Shown here piece by piece: positions 55,329 to 63,274 of a DNA stretch of 64,000 nt. The notes below the pieces were generated by a model. The model did no database searches. It saw only the letters and a program-made list of their open reading frames with translations, and was not told where the DNA came from. Origin of the DNA: Fodinibacter sp963747405 (GTDB lineage: Bacteria; Actinomycetota; Actinomycetes; Actinomycetales; Dermatophilaceae); the NCBI GenBank assembly GCA_963747405.1, contig CAVVFG010000019.1, positions 202,268 to 266,267 of the forward strand, in the 5' to 3' direction. Within the stretch, counting starts at the first letter, position 1, and each line of letters starts with the position of its first letter. Made by a program: the position numbers and the translations under genes.

Positions 55329-55966
55329 GACAGGACGGCCGCGACCCGGCGGTGACGGACGGGCTCGTCGGCGAGGCCGAGCTTGCCGAACACCGACGAG
55401 ATGTGCTTCTCCACCGTCTTGGGGCTCAGCGTGAGGTGGTCGGCGATCGCCATGTTCGAGCGCCCCTCGGCCATCGAGGCCAGGACGTCGCGTTCCCGGG
55501 GAGTGAGCGACTCGAGCGGGTCGACCCGGCGGCGGCGTCCGAGCAGGGCGGCGACCACGTGGGGGTCGATGACCGTCCCTCCCGCGGCCACGTCGCGGAC
55601 GGCCGAGACGAACGAGCGCGGGTCTCCGACGCGGTCCTTGAGCAGGTAGCCGATGCCACCGGTCGACCCCTGGATCAGCTCGAGTGCGTTGCGGGTCTCC
55701 AGGTGGTGGGACAGGATCAGGATGCCCAGGCGGGGGTGCTCCTCGCGCATCCGGCGCGCTGCGTCGAGGCCCTCGGTGGTGTGCGTCGGCGGCATCCGGA
55801 CGTCGACCACGACCACGTCGGGGTCGGTGTGGTCGACCAGCGCCACGAGCTCGTCGGCGTCACCGGCCTCGCCCACCACCGTGAGCCCCGCATCGGTGAG
55901 CAGCCGCGCAAGGCCGACCCGGAGCAGCACGACGTCGTCGGCGAGCACCACTCGCGGCCCGCTCAT
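55289..55966 (-). CDS. NarL/FixJ family response regulator (first system)
   Basis: The 225-residue regulator has a receiver domain (1-120) with LADDVVLLR acidic pair, phosphoacceptor Asp in VVVVDVRMPP and the Lys in YLLKDRVGDP, and a LuxR-type HTH (about 155-215) with LTPRERDVLASMAEGRSNMAIADHL. Its ATG overlaps the histidine kinase stop by 4 bases (ATGA), which defines a cognate pair. Confidence 0.93.
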   Translation of the reverse strand: MSGPRVVLADDVVLLRVGLARLLTDAGLTVVGEAGDADELVALVDHTDPDVVVVDVRMPPTHTTEGLDAARRMREEHPRLGILILSHHLETRNALELIQGSTGGIGYLLKDRVGDPRSFVSAVRDVAAGGTVIDPHVVAALLGRRRRVDPLESLTPRERDVLASMAEGRSNMAIADHLTLSPKTVEKHISSVFGKLGLADEPVRHRRVAAVLSYLRTVDGERSRP

Positions 55967-57717
55967 CGTGGGCCCCCACCCGCGGGCGGGTCCGCCAACC
56001 GCACGTGCGCGGGCAGCCGGGTCACCAGGGTGGTCCCGCCCCCGCGGGGCGAGCGCAGCTCGAGGTTCCCGCCGGCGGCCTCGACCCGGTCACGGAGGCC
56101 GGCCAGCCCCGTGCCCCGCGCGAAGTCAGCCCCGCCGCGGCCGTCGTCGCGGACGGTCACGACGAGCCGGTCGTCGGGCAGCTCCAAGCCCACCGTCGCA
56201 TGGGTGGCCCCCGCGTGCTTCGCCACGTTCGCCAGGGCCTCGGCGACGACGAAGTATGCCGTCACCTCGACGAGCTCGGTGAGCCGAGGCACCTCGCCGC
56301 GGACCTCCACGGGCAGGGGCGCCCGTTCGGCGAGGGCGTCCACGGCGCCCTCGAGGCCCTGCTCGGTGACCACGCTCGGGTGCACGCCGCGTGCCAGGTC
56401 CCGCAGCTCGGCCATCGTCTCCTGCACCAGGGCCGTGGCCTGCCTGACGAGGTCGCTGCCCGGGCCCTGCTCCTCGGCCAGCGCCAGCAGCAACCGCACC
56501 GTGACCAGTCGCTGCTGGGCGCCGTCGTGGAGGTCGCGCTCGAGCCGACGACGCTCCTCCACCTGGGCGGCCGCCAGGCGGTGCCGTGACTCGGCGACCT
56601 CGGCCAGCTGAGCGCGTGCCAGCGCGCCGAGGCGCTCCTTCTCCAGGGCCAGGCTCGCCGTGGCGAGCACCGCGGACAGCACCTCCGGCTCCGAGACGAG
56701 CTCGGGATCGTGCTCCAGCACCGCCAGCGTGCGCCCCGCCGCGGCGACCGCGGTGCGTGCCCGACCGTCGGCCTGCGTCGCCGAGGCCTCCTCGAGCGAG
56801 AGCAGCCGTGCCGACGGGTCGCCGAGTGCCGCGGCCAGCAGCGGCTCGAGGCGATCGCGCGCTGCCGCCGTGTGCGGCTCGACCGCGGTCACCAGCGACC
56901 CCACCACGCCCGAGCGCGCCTGGCTGCGGAGGATCCCGAGCAGCACTCCGACCGGCAACAGGCTGAGCAGCAGCGGCTCGAGCAGCACGGCAACCGCGCC
57001 GAAGCGCTCCACCGGCCGGAGGAGGCCCACCACCGTCATGACCAGCACCGGCACCGCCGCCAGGTACGGCGCGGCCAGCACCCTGCGGCGGGTCGGCCTC
57101 GCACGCCACCACCGGACGAACATCCGCTGGCCGACCACGGCCACCACGCCGGCCCCGACCACGCCCACCATCCGGTCCAGCAGCACCACGAGGTCGGGGT
57201 CGTCGCGCACCAGCAGGGCGTTTCCCGGGCAGCCCCATCCGAACGGGTTGGTGCAGTCGAGGAAGAGGTTCGGCAGCACCTTCGACGCGACGGTGGTGCC
57301 GTAGACGAGGGCGACCAGCGAGCGGTCGAGCCCGGTCTCCAGGTGGCCATCGGGCAGTGACAGGAGCAGCTGGAGCGCCACGGCGACCTGGGTCCCTGCC
57401 AACAGGCCGCCCACGGTGAACGGCAGCGCGTGGTTGGAGAACGCCAGGAGCGCGAGCATCGTGACCAGCCCCATCGCGACCAGCAGCCAGGCGCTCGCGT
57501 TGCCCGGTCGCCAGCGGCCCACGAGGACGCCGGCCAGGACCGCGACCCCGCCGGCGAAGAGCACCGGGACCACGTCGTAGGCCGGGGGTGGGACCGGCAG
57601 GTTGCGGGCCGTGACGACGGCCATCGCGACGCCGACCAGCGCCCCGGTGGCCAGGATGACCACCTGGGCTCGCGGCGCCATCGCCCCCCTCGCGGTCCCG
57701 GCAGCTGCACTGGCCAT
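55963..57717 (-). CDS. NarL-type sensor histidine kinase (first system)
   Basis: The 584-residue kinase has about seven membrane spans in residues 10-300 with few external residues, a cytosolic linker, a dimerisation domain with the phosphoacceptor motif ERDLHDGAQQRLV (HisKA_3) and an HATPase domain (NVAKHAGATHATV, DDGRGGADF, GTGLAGLRDRVEA). The seven-span input suggests sensing within the membrane. It overlaps the regulator gene. The ATG at MASAAAG is chosen; a TTG 17 codons upstream is less likely. Confidence 0.92.
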   Translation of the reverse strand: MASAAAGTARGAMAPRAQVVILATGALVGVAMAVVTARNLPVPPPAYDVVPVLFAGGVAVLAGVLVGRWRPGNASAWLLVAMGLVTMLALLAFSNHALPFTVGGLLAGTQVAVALQLLLSLPDGHLETGLDRSLVALVYGTTVASKVLPNLFLDCTNPFGWGCPGNALLVRDDPDLVVLLDRMVGVVGAGVVAVVGQRMFVRWWRARPTRRRVLAAPYLAAVPVLVMTVVGLLRPVERFGAVAVLLEPLLLSLLPVGVLLGILRSQARSGVVGSLVTAVEPHTAAARDRLEPLLAAALGDPSARLLSLEEASATQADGRARTAVAAAGRTLAVLEHDPELVSEPEVLSAVLATASLALEKERLGALARAQLAEVAESRHRLAAAQVEERRRLERDLHDGAQQRLVTVRLLLALAEEQGPGSDLVRQATALVQETMAELRDLARGVHPSVVTEQGLEGAVDALAERAPLPVEVRGEVPRLTELVEVTAYFVVAEALANVAKHAGATHATVGLELPDDRLVVTVRDDGRGGADFARGTGLAGLRDRVEAAGGNLELRSPRGGGTTLVTRLPAHVRLADPPAGGGPR

Positions 57718-57931
57718 CCGGCCATGCTCGTGCAGTCGGCGCGGGACTGCCAGAGGGACAGCCCCCAATCGCTGGCCGGATCCTCCGCTCGGGGAGACAG
57801 TGGACGGACGACCGCCGGCTCGTTGCCGGGGGTGGGGCTGACCCCTATGCAGCGCCCGGAAAGTGCAGGGTCATCCTCGATGTCCGGCACTGCCGGGAGC
57901 GGTTGTCTTGATGGTGACCAGGAGGCGCGAC

Positions 57932-58828
57932 ATGACCATCACCCATCAGTACCGAGCCAGTCACAGCTGGGCGCCGATCGCCCTCGTGCTGCTCCTCGCC
58001 GGCTGTGCGGATGCCGGGAGAGAACCGTCCGAGTCGCCCAGCGGCCAGGCTGCGGCGACGGCCCGCGCTGCCTTCGACAAGGTCGCCGCCGGGTTCGTGG
58101 CCGGTGACCCGGCCGGGCTCCGCGACCTGTCGACCGGGCCTGCGGCGGCATTCTTCGCCCACACCGACCACCTGCTGCGGGCCTCGGGCGAGGCCGCGGA
58201 CACGGTGTTCCCGCATGCCCACGCCGACCCCGGACGGGCAACCGTCGACACGACCTCCGTCACGTTCGCCGGGCCGGTGACCTGGGGTGACCCGGAGGGT
58301 CCACCGGTCCGGGCGCTCACCGACCTGACCTTCCGGGCGGACGGCGACGAGTGGATGTTGGACTCGTTCACCCGCAACGAGTTCCCGATCGGACGGTGGG
58401 TCACCCCGGCGGCCGACGACAGTGCCGGGACGACGCCGGTCACCGGCCGTGTCGTCGGTGTGTTCGTCGACGTGACCTGCCTCGAGGGAACCGACCCCGG
58501 GTGCCCGAAGAACCTGGACGGCGCTCTGGCGGTCGACTTCGAGGTGACCAACGACTCGGACGCCCCACTGGAGCCGGCCGAGCTGACGCTGCCCGATGGC
58601 AGCACGTCCATGGCGTGGCTCGAGACCCCGTCGGGAGGCGTTCACCCGCTGGTCGACGCGGTCCTGCAGGGCCTCCCCCCTGCCGAGACCAGTCCGGTCA
58701 CTGCCCTGGTCGGCGGGGTCGACGCGATGGGCGAAGGGGGTGTGCTCCACATCGCGCTGCGGACCGGCGACGGCACGGTGCACCCCCTGGACCTGCCGGT
58801 GCCGGCCTACCCGGCCACGTGGTCATGA
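57932..58828 (+). CDS. Lipoprotein of unknown function
   Basis: The 298-residue protein has a lipoprotein signal ending LLLAGC, a Ser/Ala linker and a helical domain with AAFDKVAAGFVAGDPAGLRDL (about 45-65), then a beta-rich domain with a second Cys pair (VTCLEGTDPGCP). The start has a full AGGAGG ribosome site. It lies between two histidine kinase-regulator systems and might be a ligand-binding partner or a target; nothing in the sequence settles this. I do not recognise the family. TTGCCG, a 17-base gap and TATGCA about 100 bases upstream could be its promoter. Confidence 0.8.
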   Translation: MTITHQYRASHSWAPIALVLLLAGCADAGREPSESPSGQAAATARAAFDKVAAGFVAGDPAGLRDLSTGPAAAFFAHTDHLLRASGEAADTVFPHAHADPGRATVDTTSVTFAGPVTWGDPEGPPVRALTDLTFRADGDEWMLDSFTRNEFPIGRWVTPAADDSAGTTPVTGRVVGVFVDVTCLEGTDPGCPKNLDGALAVDFEVTNDSDAPLEPAELTLPDGSTSMAWLETPSGGVHPLVDAVLQGLPPAETSPVTALVGGVDAMGEGGVLHIALRTGDGTVHPLDLPVPAYPATWS

Positions 58829-58872
58829 GGTTCGCAGCACGCACGGACAGGCCGACCAGCGGGCCGTGAACC

Positions 58873-59583
58873 TCAGGGCACGACGGGCCCTGCGGCGGCC
58901 AGGAAGGCCAGTGCCGCCTTGACCCGGCGGTTGTCGCTGGTGGTGCTGTCCAGGTCCAGGGCGCGGAAGATCGATGCGACGTGGGCCTCCACCGTCTTCA
59001 CCGAGAGGGACAGGGTGTCGGCGATCCCCGCGTTCGACTGTCCTTCGGCGATGAGCGTCAGCACCTCCCGCTCGCGCTGGGTGAGCCGGGCGAGGGGTTG
59101 GGCATGGCGGCGGGCGGACATCAGCACGGTGACGACCTCGGGGTCGAGGGCGATCCCGCCCGCGGCGATCCGTTGCATGACGCCCAGGAGCGCGGCGACG
59201 TCCTCGACCCGGTCCTTGAGCAGGTAGCCGACGCCTTCGGGCACGGCGTCCAGCAGGTGCGTCACCCAGCGAGCCTCGACGTACGTCGACAGGACGAGCA
59301 CTCCCATCCCCGGGAACGCTGCGTGCAGCTGGGCGGCGGCCCGGATGCCCTCGTCGGTGTTCGTCGGTGGCATCCGGACGTCGACGACGGCGATGTCCGG
59401 TTGGTTGCGGGACACCGCTGCCACCAGGTGCTCGACGGAGGCCACCGATGCGGTGACGGTGACCCCGGCAGCCGCCAGGAGCGAGGCCAGTCCCTGCCGG
59501 AAGATTCCGGAGTCGTCTGCGAGCACCACCGAGAGTGGCGGCATCCGCTCGGCATCGGGACCGGACCGGTGCGGTGTCGTCAT
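58873..59583 (-). CDS. NarL/FixJ family response regulator (second system)
   Basis: The 236-residue regulator has the same layout as the first: receiver LADDSGIFRQG, phosphoacceptor in VVDVRMPPTNTDEG and YLLKDRVEDV, and a LuxR HTH with LTQREREVLTLIAEGQSNAGIADTL. The two regulators share long identical motifs (VVDVRMPPT, GYLLKDRV), so they are paralogs. Its ATG overlaps the second kinase stop by 4 bases. Confidence 0.93.
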   Translation of the reverse strand: MTTPHRSGPDAERMPPLSVVLADDSGIFRQGLASLLAAAGVTVTASVASVEHLVAAVSRNQPDIAVVDVRMPPTNTDEGIRAAAQLHAAFPGMGVLVLSTYVEARWVTHLLDAVPEGVGYLLKDRVEDVAALLGVMQRIAAGGIALDPEVVTVLMSARRHAQPLARLTQREREVLTLIAEGQSNAGIADTLSLSVKTVEAHVASIFRALDLDSTTSDNRRVKAALAFLAAAGPVVP

Positions 59584-61358
59584 GGGGTGGCCGCCGCCAA
59601 CGCCTCGGGCAGCCTGGCTCGCACCCGCGTTCCCGCCCCGGTCGGGCTGTCGACCTCGAGGGTCCCGCCCAGAGCCCTGACGCGGTCGGCGAGCCCGGCC
59701 AGTCCACCACCGGGGCGTGCGACGGCTCCACCGGGGCCGTGGTCGAGGACGGTGACCACCAGGGCCGCGTCCTGGAGGTCGGCCTCGATCCTGACCGCGC
59801 TGCCCGCGGCGTGCCGCAGCGCGTTGGCCAGGGCCTCGGCGGCGACGAAGTAGGCGGTGGACTCCGCGGCCGGCACCAGCGGTGTGCCCGCGGCGATCTG
59901 GGGCCCCAGCCGTACCTCGACGTCCTCCACACCCGGGGCCAAGCCGGCCAGGCCCCCGGGGAGGCCGCCCTGGCTCAGGGCCGCGGGGTGGATGCCGCGC
60001 GCCAGGGACCGCAGCTCGGCCAGGGCGGCGGTGAGCTGCGCCCGGGCGTCGTCCACGACGGTGCGCAGGCTTCCCTCCCCGTCGGTGAGCGACGCCCGGG
60101 ACAGGGTGGTGGCCACCGCGAGGAGGCTCTGTTGTGCTCCGTCGTGCAGGTCGCGTTCGAGCCGTCGGCGCTGCTCGACCCCGGCCTGGACGATGCGCGC
60201 GCGCGAGGCCGCCAGCTCCGCGAGATGGGCTGAGCGCTCGGCGGCCAGCCGGGTGTTCTGCAGGACCAGGGTCGCCGCGGCCAGGGTGACCCGGAGCTGG
60301 GCCGGGTCCAGTCCCACCTGCTCGTCCGCGTCGAGGAGTGCGACCGGCCGGGCGTCCGCATCCAGGAGGGCGCGCTGCACCCGTCCTGCCTCGGCGCCGC
60401 GCCCGGGGGTCGGGCCGCCTCGTGCGAAGACCCACGCATCCTCCACCCGGAATGCCAGGACGAGGGTCGGGTCGCTCAGCTCGTCTCGAAGCACGTCTTC
60501 CACCGCCGAAGGGTCGCCGGCGGCGGCGAGCAGCCGCTCGACCACGATCCCTCGGCGGGCGGCCGACCGCAGGGCCACGGTGACGAGGGCCAGGACCGCG
60601 GCGAAGGCCATCAGGTCGACGGCCAGGTCCAGCCGGGCCTGGAGGTCGGCGCCGGCGTCCACCCAGCCGGCCCGGATGACATGCCGGGCACCCTCGCGAA
60701 GCACCACGCCGACCGCGAGGAGGATCCCGGACGCGGCCACCAGGCGCGTGGCCGTGCGCGCAGCCCCGCGCGCGGACCGCCACCGGCGACCCTCCAGGAC
60801 ACCCAGGCCGGTCGCCAGCACGACGAGCACGCCGAACGACAGGAGCTGGATCTCCCGCGTCAGCTCGCCCGCACCCACGGCGAGCCACTGGGCGGGAATC
60901 TCGAGCCCGCTCGTCTCAGGGCTCCAGGAGAGGGCGGCCGCCACCCTGAGAGGGGCCGCCCACAGCCACGCGCCGACGACGAGCAGCCGGGCGGCCGTGC
61001 CCTCCGCATGCGGCTGGGGGTAGGCGATGAGGAGGGGGAGGAGAACCGGGATGACGAGCAGCTGGGACGACCACCCGACCTGTAGCCAGTACCCGGACAT
61101 CTGCTCGAACGTCGAGCTCTCGAGCATGCCGACGCCGACCAGGAACCCCGCGACGAGGAGGCGGGCAGCGTGACCGCGGTTCTCGGGATCGAGCCAGAGC
61201 AGGACGCCCGCGAAGGTCAACATGAGCTGGACGGCCAGCGTGGCCACGGCTCCCCAGCCGTCGGACACGAGGGCGACGCAGGTGGGCACCAGACCCGAGG
61301 CGGTCAGCACCGCGAGCAGGGCCAGTAGGGCGGCGGTGCGGATGGGACCACTGCGCAC
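59580..61358 (-). CDS. NarL-type sensor histidine kinase (second system)
   Basis: The 592-residue kinase has about eight membrane spans (residues 5-270), a long cytosolic linker (DELSDPTLVLAFRV, a GAF-like segment), the HisKA_3 motif ERDLHDGAQQSLL and an HATPase domain (ANALRHAAGSAVRIE, DHGPGG, GGGLAGLADRVRALGG). The start is GTG. The linker with a repeated VERLLAAAGDPSA theme is also found in the first kinase, which supports duplication. It is coupled to its regulator by ATGA. Confidence 0.92.
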   Translation of the reverse strand: MRSGPIRTAALLALLAVLTASGLVPTCVALVSDGWGAVATLAVQLMLTFAGVLLWLDPENRGHAARLLVAGFLVGVGMLESSTFEQMSGYWLQVGWSSQLLVIPVLLPLLIAYPQPHAEGTAARLLVVGAWLWAAPLRVAAALSWSPETSGLEIPAQWLAVGAGELTREIQLLSFGVLVVLATGLGVLEGRRWRSARGAARTATRLVAASGILLAVGVVLREGARHVIRAGWVDAGADLQARLDLAVDLMAFAAVLALVTVALRSAARRGIVVERLLAAAGDPSAVEDVLRDELSDPTLVLAFRVEDAWVFARGGPTPGRGAEAGRVQRALLDADARPVALLDADEQVGLDPAQLRVTLAAATLVLQNTRLAAERSAHLAELAASRARIVQAGVEQRRRLERDLHDGAQQSLLAVATTLSRASLTDGEGSLRTVVDDARAQLTAALAELRSLARGIHPAALSQGGLPGGLAGLAPGVEDVEVRLGPQIAAGTPLVPAAESTAYFVAAEALANALRHAAGSAVRIEADLQDAALVVTVLDHGPGGAVARPGGGLAGLADRVRALGGTLEVDSPTGAGTRVRARLPEALAAATP

Positions 61359-61466
61359 CTCACGAGTGTCCCGCGCCGAGGGCCTGCTGTCTGCAGGGAT
61401 AACCCTCGTTCGAGGTGGGTGGTGGCCCGCTTCCCGGTGGGCGGCACATCGCGGAGCGTGGTGGGC

Positions 61467-61667
61467 ATGAGCAGCCACCTCGCCCCGCGCCGACTCCGCG
61501 TCGCCCAGCCGACCGACTGGGTCCTCCAGGCGGTGATCGCCCTGTTCGTCGTCATCGGCCTGCTCCTCCTGGCCGTCGTCGTCGCGTCCCAGGTGCGCGA
61601 GGGCCACGAGACGATCTGGGCACCGGGCCCGTTCGCGTCGTCGCCGGCTCCGCACGTCGTGGTGTGA
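61467..61667 (+). CDS. Small single-span membrane protein
   Basis: The 66-residue product has a basic N-terminus (PRRLRVAQP), one clear membrane span (VLQAVIALFVVIGLLLLAVVVA) given here as its first part VLQAVIALFVVIG, and a short outer tail ending PAPHVVV. It lies 13 bases before the EamA transporter gene in the same direction. The ribosome site is weak. Function unknown. Confidence 0.5.
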   Translation: MSSHLAPRRLRVAQPTDWVLQAVIALFVVIGLLLLAVVVASQVREGHETIWAPGPFASSPAPHVVV

Positions 61668-61680
61668 GGGACGAGCTCAC

Positions 61681-62817
61681 GTGGCCGGCACGCGGGACCG
61701 TCGGGGGGTGGCGGCACTGGTCGCCGTCGCGCTGATCTGGGGCGGCGCCCTGTCAGCGAGCAGCGCCGCCCTGGAGGGCGTCGCCGCCGTCCAGCAGGTG
61801 GCGCTGCGCTTCGCCGTCGCCGCCGTGACCCTTGCCGCCACACTGCCCGGAACACGTCGCAACGTCACTCGTTCGACGCTCATCCGGGGTCTGGGTCTGG
61901 GGACCTTGCTGGCGGCCGGCTTCCTGCTCCAGACCTGTGCCCTGGAGACCACCCCGGTCGTCACCTCGGCGTTCCTGACCGGGACCGTCGTCGTCTTCGC
62001 ACCGGTCGTCGCCGTGCTCTGGGGCGGCGCCGGCCTGTCGGGCCACTCCGTCACCGGGGTGCTGCTCGCAACGACCGGCCTGGCGTTGATCACCCTGCGT
62101 GGCGTCGGCATCGGCGTCGGCGAGCTCATGACACTCGCGGCGGCACTGGCGTGGGCGGTCCACCTCGTGGCCCTGCAACGATGGGGCAGACCCGGTGAGG
62201 CGCTCCCGCTCGCGCTCATCCAGGTCGCCTCCGTCGCCACCCTCGCCTGGGCCCTGGCCGCCCTCCAGGGCTGCGCCCTCTCGGTTCCCCGAAGCGCCGC
62301 GCACGCGGTGTTGGTGGCCGGGCTCGGCGCGATCGGCACCGGCGCGGCCCTGGTGCTGTTGACCTGGGCCCAGAGTCGGGTCGACGCCACCACCGCAGCC
62401 GTCGTCCTGACCCTGGAGCCGGTCTTCGGAGCAGCCTGCGCCTGGGCGGTCCTCGGCGAGACGCTCACACCCACCGTGGCACTCGGGGCGACAGCCGTCG
62501 TGACCGCGACGCTCCTCACCGTCTGCCCCCGGGGCAAGCCGTGGCACGCCGCCCAGCGACCGCCTCGACCATCCGCCCGAGCCTCCACCGGCTCGCAGCC
62601 GGTCACGGATGAGTCGGGCCCCGGCTCGTCCGTCGCTCCTGCCCCTGTCGGTGCAGTTCAGCGGGCGTTCTTGGTGGTGCCCCCGGTAGGATTCGAACCT
62701 ACGCTCCCGCCTCCGGAGGGCGGTGCTCTATCCCCTGAGCTACGGGGGCCTGGGTCGGCCGTGCGTCAGATTCTTCAGGGTGGATTCCCCGCGGTTTCCA
62801 GCGCTCCGCGAGGGTAG
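61681..62817 (+). CDS. EamA/DMT family transporter with abnormal C-terminal read-through
   Basis: The drug/metabolite transporter has ten hydrophobic spans in the first 285 residues (LIWGGALSASSAA, TGVLLATTGLALITL, LEPVFGAACAWAVLGE), a complete EamA protein by length. After TLLTVCPRG the frame continues for about 95 codons and crosses the whole antisense strand of the tRNA-Arg gene, giving VPPVGFEPTLPPPEGG, a known artefact signature. A single base change in the CCCCCGGGG run near 62525 would put the reading frame onto a TGA at 62610. I treat the true end as uncertain. Confidence 0.75.
   Translation: MAGTRDRRGVAALVAVALIWGGALSASSAALEGVAAVQQVALRFAVAAVTLAATLPGTRRNVTRSTLIRGLGLGTLLAAGFLLQTCALETTPVVTSAFLTGTVVVFAPVVAVLWGGAGLSGHSVTGVLLATTGLALITLRGVGIGVGELMTLAAALAWAVHLVALQRWGRPGEALPLALIQVASVATLAWALAALQGCALSVPRSAAHAVLVAGLGAIGTGAALVLLTWAQSRVDATTAAVVLTLEPVFGAACAWAVLGETLTPTVALGATAVVTATLLTVCPRGKPWHAAQRPPRPSARASTGSQPVTDESGPGSSVAPAPVGAVQRAFLVVPPVGFEPTLPPPEGGALSPELRGPGSAVRQILQGGFPAVSSAPRG
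62675..62749 (-). tRNA. tRNA-Arg (CCG)
   Basis: The cloverleaf has a GCCCCCG acceptor stem with CGGGGGC and discriminator A, an encoded CCA, anticodon CCG (62714-62716 on the plus strand) and a GGTTCGAATCC T-arm. It is placed antisense and convergent to the EamA gene and beside argS, the charging enzyme. Confidence 0.96.
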
Positions 62818-62835
62818 CAGCCTAGTCTGGCGTCC

Positions 62836-63265
62836 ATGCAATCCGGGACCGGCGCCGGGCGTCCGGCGCCCCGAGTGCTCGTCTGCGACGACATGGAGCC
62901 GATCAGGCGTCTCCTGCGCATCAACCTCGAGCTGGCGGGCTTCACCGTCGAGGAGGCGGCCGACGGGCACGAGGCGATGGCGCGCCTCATCGACCCGGAG
63001 CGTCCCGCCCCCGACGTCATCGTGCTCGACTCTGAGATGGCCCCCGTACGACGGCTGGTGGGCCATCGCCGCCATCCGCTCCCACCACCGCCTCGACCCG
63101 GTGCCGGTGCTGCTCGTCACCGGCTCTGTCGTCGTCCACGACGCCCCCGAGGCGAGCGGCGCGGGGTTCGACGGGTTCATCTCCAAGCCGTTCGACCCGG
63201 ACGAGCGGGTGGATGCCGTCTCACGGCTCGCGACCACCGGAAGGGCCCCGAAGCGCCGCCCATAG
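62836..63265 (+). pseudogene. Response-regulator receiver protein, frameshifted
   Basis: The first part reads VLVCDDMEPIRRLLRINLELAGF and VIVLDSEMAP, a receiver domain with the acidic pair and Asp (LDS). After 63046 the frame must move by one base to continue YDGWWAIAAIRSHH, VLLVTGSVV and the Lys in GFISKPFDPDERVDAV, ending at TAG. The shift lies in or beside the CCCCC run at 63044-63048. Without it the gene would encode a single-domain receiver of about 142 residues. It is placed between tRNA-Arg and argS, as in other Actinobacteria. Sequence error or true decay are both possible. Confidence 0.75.
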
Positions 63266-63274
63266 AATTACGCG

